Assembly (NCBI RefSeq): GCF_965363235.1
Contig: NC_134851.1
Span: 38,468,321 to 38,532,320, forward strand
Origin: Mytilus galloprovincialis
Lineage: Eukaryota; Mollusca; Bivalvia; Mytilida; Mytilidae
DNA length: 64,000 nucleotides
Direction of reading: 5' to 3'
The first letter of the stretch is position 1. Each line of letters begins with the position of its first letter. This document shows, one piece after another, positions 1 to 9,800 of the stretch. Below the pieces are notes generated by a model that saw only the letters and a program-made list of their open reading frames with translations, did not search any database and was not told where the DNA came from. The translations under genes and the position numbers were made by a program.

Positions 1-408
1 ATTTATGCCAATGAGTATTTAATTTGGCTTAATTCGAATTGAGTTATTCTACTTTAATTGAATAGTATACATTTTCTGTGAAGTATAGCTTCATTGAGAA
101 ACAAACAAAAAACATAATTTATGAAATTTACATAAAATATTTCAAAAGGACTTGTCAAAAAGCTTTAAAATGATAGTCAAAAACAGATTAAAACAAACCG
201 ATGATAATTGAACTGACATATCCAATACTATAAACATCACCTAAAAATATGTTCATAAAAATTAATTATTTCATATCGGTCGAGAATAAGATTCTCTTAT
301 TGGATAAAAAGGGGTCACATGGCATTCATTATTCTTCAGTAATAAATTCCATCGGTCATTAACAGAAAAAAACGGACCAGAAAAACGGTCGTTAACGAAC
401 TTTTACAT
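1..408. other. AT-rich spacer at window start
   Basis: No coding signal seen. The sequence is AT-rich and leads into a GATAATGAC-rich repeat block that begins at 409. Confidence 0.4.
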
Positions 409-501
409 GATAATGACCGGTGGGGCGTGGTTTCCGTCTGATAATGACCGTTGGGGCGTGGTTTCTGTCTGATAATGACCGCTGGGGCGTGGCTTCTCTG
501 T
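409..501. repeat. 31 bp tandem repeat, three units
   Basis: Three consecutive 31 bp units begin at 409, 440 and 471. Each starts with GATAATGACCG and contains GGGGCGTGG, with only a few differences between units. The GC-rich core stands out from the AT-rich surroundings. The GATAATGAC motif recurs in the palindrome at 760-940. Confidence 0.9.
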
Positions 502-759
502 TTAGAGAGATTTACCTTTTATGAAACATGTTCCTGATTTTAATATTATATTTAAGTTGTCGAATTGTTTATTATATGTTTTCGTAAATATAAAATTAAA
601 GATAACTTGATTAAGTATTTATATACTAAAAAATTGCACTAAAATGAATGACAGGTCTTCACTCTTTGTCATAAAAATCGTACAACTACCCGAGTTCGCT
701 TTAGGCATTTTGAATTTACGAGAATTTTCCAAAACATGGTTTCTCAATGAAATAAACAT

Positions 760-940
760 AATAGTTCTTGAAAAACTGGTCATTATCGTGATACATGGAC
801 TGCCCGTAGGACAGTGGTATTGACTGCGACAGCGATAATGACCTCGCCTTTGGCTCAGTCATTATCACTATCTTAGTCAATACCACTGTCCTGTGGGCAG
901 TCCATATATCACGATAATGACCAGTTTTTCAAGAACTATT
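760..940. repeat. Long imperfect palindrome (foldback repeat)
   Basis: The left arm begins AATAGTTCTTGAAAAAC and the right arm ends with its reverse complement. The arms stay complementary for roughly 75 bp around a short centre, so the whole unit can form one long hairpin. Several GATAATGAC motifs lie in the arms in both orientations. It looks like a foldback or MITE-type element; no target duplication was resolved. Confidence 0.85.
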
Positions 941-1582
941 ATATAAATAATGCAGAATAAAAAAAGAAAGAAAAAAACAATTTGTGGGGAACTATTGTGT
1001 TTACAGATCACCATAGCGATGACAGTGACAAATTAATAGCATAAACAACACCTTAAAATATGTGTATAAAAATAAATTGAGGAGACAAGTAAAAAAAACA
1101 ATATTTGTCAAGGGAAAAAAGGGGAGAGAGGACAAATGAACACAAATGTACAATTTTAATTGCATTCCAGAATCACCATATTAAATTAACTAAAACATAA
1201 ACAGACTGATTAATACATATGTAACAAACAAATAAAACAAGAACACATTCAATACTATGATAATCATATTTGACAAAATTCAGAAAATAGTAATATTGCT
1301 TAGATGTATAACCGTTATGTATAACCTGAAAACTTGTCATAGATAAAAGGCTTATAACTTGCCATGTCAGACAGGCATTTCTATGCATATGACTGATCAG
1401 TGGCAATAAAACAAGTTGGAAACTCAAATCAAAAAAGAAATTAAAGAACATCAAAAATACAAAAATTCTTGGAAAAATTGTGGCAACTTTTTATTCACAA
1501 TGGTTAAAGAAGTAAATTGTCATTCATGTTTGCTGGTAATTTGTTTCATTCTACAGTTTGACATTTCTTTCTTCTGTTAACT

Positions 1583-1701
1583 TCATATATTTCTTTTAGC
1601 AATGTCCATGATGCCTTTCTTATGTTTCTCTTCAAAGAGTATGTACATTAATACCAATGCAAAAAGTAAAGCAAGGTTAATGATTAGCAAAGTTAAAAAT
1701 G
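1583..1701 (-). CDS. Possible terminal exon encoding a membrane-spanning tail
   Basis: Read on the minus strand, a TTGTTAG acceptor is followed by an open frame of about 39 codons to a TGA. It encodes a hydrophobic stretch (core LLIINLALLFALVLM) followed by a charged tail containing EEKHKKG. The shape is that of a C-terminal membrane anchor with a short cytosolic end. The acceptor is phase 1, as are the introns of the CNPase gene that ends 2 kb upstream on the same strand, so it could be an alternative last exon of that gene or belong to an unseen gene. AT-rich DNA can produce such hydrophobic frames by chance, so this is weak. Confidence 0.22.
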
Positions 1702-1950
1702 CTAACAATTAAACAAAATAAGGAAGAATGAAACAGTATATATATGTTTAGATAACATAAAAATCAAATATTCTAAATAACAATAAAGAAATAATTGCTA
1801 GTATTCTCATTATCCCATAAGCATTAAAGAAAGCTTAAAAAACAAAGATAGCAAAAAAATGTGTCAATTGGACACTCACATTTATAATTTTGTTCTGTAC
1901 ATGTGAACTGAATAATCAAAGTCAAAACCATACTAGTATAAGCATGTATT

Positions 1951-2350
1951 TTTAGGATGTAGGTGAGGTTTTGGATTTTGTGTCAGATCTTCCGACTCCT
2001 TGTTGTTTTTCCCTACAATACAAGAAAAATATATTGCCCCAAAACACCTTTTTATCTTTTCATATGAGATTTAATAGCTCATAAAAGGTCATTCAACAAA
2101 ATTTAAGCAGATTCTTTTCTTTCTTACTTTTGATTTGAGACCAAAATTATACCAATGGAAATATGAGGTAAAAGTCTGAGTCAGCCTTTTTTCACCTTGT
2201 TTCAAAAATCAAATACTGGGTATCTCGAAAAAGAGCTCCATGCTCTATCAATATTTTAAGCTTATTTTTATCCTTTACTAATGTTGGTCCAGTTTACAAC
2301 ATCAATTTTAAATTCTTGATTTATTTAATTTCACCTAAGTACATCCTTAA
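1951..2350. mobile_element. TTAA-type MITE, family B (copy 1, worn left end)
   Basis: This matches the copy at 24751-25154 over nearly its whole length. The right end is CACCTAAGTACATCCTTAA. The left end is worn but still reads AGGATGTAGGTGAG. It has terminal inverted repeats, TTAA at the intact end and no coding capacity. Confidence 0.8.
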
Positions 2351-2454
2351 AAGTTCACATCACAATTAAAATCTGTACAAAGCTTCAAGATGATATCACC
2401 ACAACTTCATAGTTTCTACCTTAAACCAAAACTTTAATTTGTAATTGGACAGAC

Positions 2455-3230
2455 AAAGTGATGGAAAAAAATTTGTAAGGGTTCCACGGAACCAAGTGTC
2501 TTGCCAACTTTTGCTGTAAATCACAGACTCAATAAAAATGAGGAAAAAAATCAATAAAAATATTCCTCTTGATACTATCTTTTGATTATAGGAAGCTTCT
2601 CTCCAAGTTTGGTAAAAATCCAGGATAGTTTATGAATCTATTAAATGTTTTAAAAACTTTAACTGCAGACTGTATGTAATGTTAACATGGTTAACTGGAA
2701 GAAAATCTAAGTCCATTTAAAAGTAAAAAAGGAAAAAAATGGATTTATTTTCTTATAAAATTTACTTCTGGATACTATGGTATGATCATAAACAAGCTTC
2801 TGTCCAAGTTTGGTACAAACCAAGGATAGTTTAAGAAAGTTAATAAAATTCTCAAAACTTTAACCAGAGTGAATGTAATGTTTCCCCACAGAAAAAAATA
2901 AGTCCATTTAAAAGTAAAATACAGAAAAAATGGATTTATTTTCTTACAAAATTTACTTCTGAATACTATGGTATGATCATAAACAAGCTTCTGTCCAAGT
3001 TTGGTACAAACCTTGGATACCTTAAGAAAGCTATTAAAATTCTAAAAACTTTAACCACAGAGTGAATGTAATGTTTCCCAGCAGAAAAAAATAAGTCCAT
3101 TTATAAGTAAAATACGGAAAAAATGGAATTTTATTTTTACAAAATTTACTTCTGGATACTATCTAATGATCATAAACAAGCTTCTGTCCGAAAAAGACAG
3201 ATAGTTGAATTTTATGGAGATTTTTTTTGT
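2455..3230. repeat. Dispersed repeat with internal 190-200 bp tandem units
   Basis: A unit containing AAGCTTCTGTCCAAGTTTGG recurs at about 2591, 2791, 2982 and 3174, a spacing of 191-200 bp. The unit also holds ATAAGTCCATTT and GAATGTAATGTT. The left margin carries GGTTCCACGGAACC. A reverse-complement relative lies at 40115-40595, with the same GGTTCCGCGGAACC edge, so this is a dispersed family and not a local duplication. Confidence 0.8.
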
Positions 3231-3426
3231 GCTGTTCAAAATTAAATGCACATGATGAATGGAGAGAATGGGAGGAATGTTTTTAAAACTCTGACCACCC
3301 AAACATCAAAATTTTCCTTTTACTTTGACTTCTTACAAAATCCCATATTTTTAAAAAAAATTTCTACCACCCTCTCTATACCCCACCAATCCTCATATTT
3401 GCTTTGCAGACTTTCAGGAGGAACAT

Positions 3427-3800
3427 TCTCTTTTGTCCACGTCTTGTTCCACATAGAACAACATCAGTTATATAATAATTATTTTTTGGGGGAGAATTGT
3501 TGAAGTTGTCACAATAAAACCTCCCCTTGTCCATGTTGTCTGATTTTCAAATTTTTAGGACAAAACATTCTCTTTTCACCACTTCTTATTCCACATAGAG
3601 CATCACACAAGTGCAAAACAAATTTTATTTTGGGAGAATTGTTTAATAAAAGTTTTCACCATAAAACCTCCCCTCATCTGATTTTCAAACTTTCAGGACA
3701 CACATTCTCTTTTCTCCACTTCGTATTCCACATAGAACAACACAAGTGTATAACAAATTCATTTTCTGGGAGAATTATTGAAGCTGCCACCATAAAACCC
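3427..3800. repeat. About 140 bp tandem repeat overlapping the CNPase 3' end
   Basis: Three units of about 140 bp share TCCACATAGA, GGGAGAATT and ACCATAAAACC blocks. The third unit contains the final codons and stop of the CNPase-like gene, which reads on the minus strand. The other two lie in its presumed 3' UTR. A minus-strand AATAAA falls at 3624-3629, about 130 bases past the stop, inside the middle unit. Confidence 0.75.
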
Positions 3801-6800
3801 TGTATACAAACCCTGAACAGTAATTGGACTTTCAAGATTAATAATAAACAAATCTTTTCCTACATTCTGTATTGTCCCTAAGGCACATTTCTGTACAGTT
3901 ATAGGGATATTTTCAAGTTTACTTTTCATTTCTGCATCTAAAATATCTAACAAATCCTCATTTGTTGTGACTGGTGGTATCCCTGGTATTGTTCCTATGG
4001 TAACATGTGCAGCTCTACCAAATTCCAAAGAGACAGAGTTATAGTTCATAATTGTTCTCAGCATTATCTCCCTTTCTTTTTCCTGAGGTTTTTCATACAA
4101 TTTTAAACATTGCTTTGATAACTGCACTTTGGCCCCTATTGTTCTTGGGGTGACTGTTATTCTTGTGATTTCAAGATCATGCACTGACCCATATGACCTT
4201 TGAACTATGTCCATATTTGGATATGTATCACGGTTAGGAGCTGGATTTCTTCTCGTTCCCATGAACATGGCTGTGCAATGTAGAATGTTGGTTGAATTTA
4301 ACTTGAAATTTTCATACATTTTCTGCTCTACTGTATCTAAAATAAATAATTTATCAATGTAGATATGTTTTCTAAAGCCACATTTATTTTACTATTTTAC
4401 TTAGCAAATTTTATACATCATAATTACTTTTACGATAAAAAAAAACATCTATTTTTTTTACTTCATAACAAATTTTTGAACATTATGTACTGTAAATTCA
4501 TAAATTATTGCAATGTTTTTTGCATAAGAAAATGCCTAACCAAGTCAGGAATAAGACAGTTGTTATCCATTTATTTCATGTGTTTGAGATTTTGATTTTG
4601 CCATTTGATTACAGATTTTTCTGTTTTGAATTTTCCTCATAGTTCTGTTTTTTAGTTATTTTACTTTTTATTATTAAAAAAATGATGGGATATTTTTTAC
4701 AAAAATAAAAAATTACATATTTAGTTTGATTGCAAATGTGTATGAAGCATTACTTGAAATAGCAATAATATCTAGTAATCTGGCATTTATGTCCATTGTT
4801 TTATAATTTAATTTTGGATGTAACGTGTCTTCTGATTGGCTGTTATTTTGTTATCAGCCCATAGACATAATTTAGTTTTGTGACCGTGACGTCATCAATG
4901 TTTTTTCATGGTTTTCTACGGTTTAAAATGGAATTTAGAATCAAATTATAAGAAATGACTATAATATTTTTTCTGTTTATTCGAAATAACATAAAAAATG
5001 TGGTGCACACTGTTCAATAACCCGCTACGCGCATTATTTAGTGTGCACCAAATTTTTTTATGTTATTCCTGATAGACAGAAAAAATATTACAGTCATTCC
5101 TTAAATAATCAAAATAATAAATGCATCCACAAATTTCTGAATTGACAATACCTTTATCTCTTTGCAAATTAAGTTGTTAAGGTGGTACCTAACACTACAG
5201 GGAGATAACTCTGTAAAGTCAGCTAAAAGTTTTAATTACGTTGTGTTGTAAAGGGAATATTAAGCTTCTCAATGATCAAAATTGGTGTTTGTCAAACTGC
5301 TATATAACCAGTGTATTTTTTCTGACAACCCTGTTGCTTCAAAATTTTCAAAATTTTTATATTTTTGTTAAAGTCGACAATAAAGACAACAACACTCATG
5401 TTTTTACCGCATAGTATCTGTTTATTGGGTCGACATGTTTCGCCTAATCGATAGTCATCATCAGGACAATTGTTATTTTGAGTTTTAATGCAGGTAGCTA
5501 ATCAATCCACTGTATGATGAAGAGATACTATAAACAGTCTCATATAAAATGTTTATTGTTGAATTAAGTATTTTATAAATGAAGTGTTGAATTCCCTGTT
5601 TTTTGCATGCTTATTTTGTGACATGGTCGAATGACCCAAAATCAAAATTGTTTTATAAACCTTTTTTATGAATGGCAACTAGGGTAAAAGGATTTTCAGG
5701 TAATACAATAGGTTTGGCAAGGTTTTAGGACACTAAAACATGAAAAATCTTCGAAAAATAAGGATTAAAAACAATTTTAAATGGTCACGTTGTCGGACTA
5801 ACATTTTCTGTCTTCTTCCTAAGTGAAAATGAAATATAAGTTATGTAACAAAAGAGGGTAATTAAATGCACAAAATATCTTGAGGCTTGAGCTTATTAAC
5901 TAAAATGTGATAATTCATCATGAAGATACAGCAGAAAGTTTAATTTTTTTCAGGAATTGTCATTAAAGTTTACTCTTGAAAAATCTGTCCAACCGTAACG
6001 GGCGAAAATTTCAATTTTCATTTGCAAGTTGCCGACTCGGTTTAATTTTTTTTTAATGTTTATGACAACAAACTTTACGACAATCGCGATGCGCATACAA
6101 TATTGCTGCCAACTGTTCCTTTTTACTCGAGGTCAACGACATCAAAGGGGTGAACACTCTTTCTGTCCAACCAAGAGATTGAAGTTACATCCAAATTAAT
6201 GTTACGTCCAACATCCAAGATATTCTCTACAATGGCTACCATAAGTCAAGGAATCAATTTCGCTTCCACTTTGACAATAACTTAAATTAAATACTACCGT
6301 ATATATGAAAAATAAAGAGGTTTTAAACTGTTGACAGTGTAAATTTGACATAATTTTGAAAATTAGGACGTAACAAGAGTCCAATAATGTTCTGTTGGAC
6401 GAACCTTAGGACAAAATCTTCTAATGTTGGACGTAACAGCTTTTTAAAAGTAAAAAGAAACTTGTTAACAACTAACAAGTCCACACAAATTTAAAAATAG
6501 TTCTCAGACCCTTCCTCGTCTCTTCTTAAGAGGTGCCCATTTTTAAATTGCCATTAGGATCAGTAAAATAATTAATTCTGTCCTATCTTTGTCCGACAGG
6601 GAATACAATCTGTCCTATGTTTGTCCTACAAAAAATGAATTCTGTACGCTGTTCGTCCAACAGTTTTTTATGGTTTCATTTTATCCATTTATTTAATAAT
6701 GAACCATTTTACCTCTTGCTGAGGAACACCAGCTGTAGATATTAGTATAAACAACATAGTTTTGATTTTGTTTTTGACTTTGAATGATGCAAATGGAACA

Positions 6801-9800
6801 AATTCTCATCCAAAAATGTCCCCGTTTGTCCGACATATTTTAAGATTTTCAAACTTATAAGTTAATTTTTGAAAAATTTAACAAAATGATGTACTTTAAT
6901 TGAAGATCTTATGAACTGTCAGAGAAAAATTAATATATTTATTAACAAAGCCTTCATATAAAAGGAAAATATTCATTTTTCAATGTCCTGTTACGTCCAA
7001 CTTAACCTCTGTCCAACATGCTATTTAGGTCTAATTTTATGTATTCTGACTAAATAACTATCTTTTTACATGTAAAACCCTAAACTAGAATCATTCTCCT
7101 TTCAGAAAATCATGTTATTATGATTGAAACAGCTACTTTTAAAATCATACATTTTGTCACACACTTTCAACACTATACTGAATACTTAGCCATTTTTCAT
7201 TTTTGTTAAAGGACCAAAGTAAATACATTGTCAAAATTTTATGAATATTAAACGAGCCAAATTAATTTAAGGGAAAGTGTTGGGTACCACCTTAAATAAA
7301 GTCTTCAAATAAGATGAAATTAATGTACCAAAAAGTAGGTCACTAGTCTTGTACATAATCATGTGATAATGAAATTAATTTCCTTATATATAACAAAAGT
7401 CATATAAAGGTCAACCAATCGTATTTAAAATTATTACTATACAAAAGCTGATTTAATCCATGGCAAAACAAAATATTTAGAACCCCTATCACAGTTTAAT
7501 TGTACTATTTTACCTGCATGTGAAATAAGAAGTGGTCCTATCACCTGACCAACATGTTCTGTTACTTTTGGAGAGTTTGCTGTAATTGGATTTCTTATGA
7601 ATTCTTCTAAGTTGTCTTTGAAATCTGTTAGTTCTATTATCTGAAAAATACCAAATGACGTTGAAACCAGCAAAGCAAAATGTTAACATGGTAACGCAAT
7701 TTAAAAGAGAAAACCATTATGAATGTATTTTCTTATTTTAAAGTCAATCAAGTGTGGTTCCAAAGGAAGTTTTTATCCGTTGAAACATTTCTTTAATTAA
7801 TAAAGTACAAATAAATGTTTGAAGATTTTAAACAAGCTGAAAATTTACAAATGTACCTGGTCTAAATTATTTGGGATATGTACAATTTTTCCAACTTACA
7901 ATATGTTTTGGTTTTATAAAGATAAAATAGGTCAATATTTGGTGAGATACCAATTGCGAGTTGCAATCAATACATCCCTTAAAGAGTAAACTTAAAAATA
8001 AGATGGGGTATGATTTCCAATGAGACAGCCGTCCACCAGAGGTAAAGTGACATTAGTAAGGTGACGTTAAATCCGTAGGTTAAATCATATGACCTTCAAC
8101 AAGTCAATTAATGAATGAAGTTTATATTTTTACCTTAGGCTCACTCATTTTCTAAACCAACCAAACTGGGTTTCATGAATGTTTGAAATATTATAATGTA
8201 GGTTTAGCGCTGACAAATTGACAAATAAAATTAAGTTGTTTGGCAGTTTTTGTAGGTTTTACTTGTACATAACATCAGTGATTTTGCTAGCGAATGGTCA
8301 CTTTCATAATTTACGAAAATGGTTTTCTCATTAAAGAAAGTATTTCAAATCAATTTCATCACTTAAGTTTTGAAAGTGTAAAAATATTTTTACTATAAAT
8401 CTACCGGTCTTTATGTTTTTGACAAGTTTATGATCCCCAGGTAATTAACATTTACATACAAGTTGTGATTACAACTAATCGGCTTATCTCCATCAGATAG
8501 GTTACTAATCTGTTAATTAAACCTCATAATTGACCATTATAATTATTTTCCCCCAGAAGATGTATGTAACATACTAGTAACCTGAACACATAAGTCATGA
8601 ATACCAACTCATTCCTTTTGGCAGTCCTCTGGGTTTTACTTCCATGTAATATACTAACCTGAACACATAAATCAGTAATGAGTATTAAATCTTCATCAGA
8701 AATGTCCTTTCCCATTGAATGTTTAGCTGTAAATTTCAGATCATTCTCTAGTTTCCTGGGTAAAATGTTACTAAAATTTATACTGTTTGCATTTTTCCTG
8801 TGTCCTGTCAAAAATCAATTGATATAAATTATGACAAAGGAACAGAGGATTAAAAAAGAAGCTGATCTATAAGATGACATTGAGGGGTCTCAATTTTAAC
8901 AACCTTGACTACACATGAGAATTAATTAAAGAGAGCTGAAAAAATTGCCTAGACTCTTTTCACAAATGACCTTACGACAAAAATTTATGGAAACTTATAC
9001 TGAAATGATCATGGTTTCCAAATATTTTTTCTTGTAAATTATTTTTGTAAATTTGATTGCTGCTTTACTGGTACCATAAACAAAATAATAAAACCTCCTC
9101 TCATCTGATTTTTTTTATTAATGATCAAAGCTAAATGATGTCAAGGTCAGATGAAGTCAGACAGACATTAGACATTACAATCATATTATACAACAAATAC
9201 AGCTCTCTTTACCTTATCAGGCTTACGGTATCGGAGAAAAGATCTTATCACAAAAACCTAGTGCTGACCAATGATCCATGAAAGATTAAGTCAATGGCAG
9301 AGGAAACCTGTACATATATGAAGGAGTTGTTCCTCTTACAATTATTCTTTATATCAAATACCGTTGGTCTAATGAGGAAGGATAGGGTGTTTTTAAGCTC
9401 AGGATTTCGGGATTGACCCTTTTGAGATCTGGGAATTCTTTTTTCAAATTTTGAGATGTCGGGATTTAAATTTATTTAAATTTGGGACCTCGGGATTTCG
9501 TATTTTTAAGCCCACGATTTCGTGATCAGGACCCCTCCGACCCCCCACTCTAATGATTTCTGAGGAACAGACCAAAATCACCAAAATATAATGTATACTA
9601 ACATGACCAATGCAATGAACAATGAAAATAGATTCAAGGTCAGATGAACCTTTCAAAAAAGATTAGTTCTCCTACCATCTGTTTGCACCAAATTAAAATG
9701 CAGTTGACTTTTGTTTAAAGGATCTTAGAAGAAGACCTTATCATAAAAATTTAATATTGGCCAAATAATAATGAAAAATGACTATGTCACCATTCAAGGT

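Noticed and set aside
409-501. Possible CRISPR-like array
   Set aside because: Units are contiguous 31 bp repeats with no spacers, in an animal genome.
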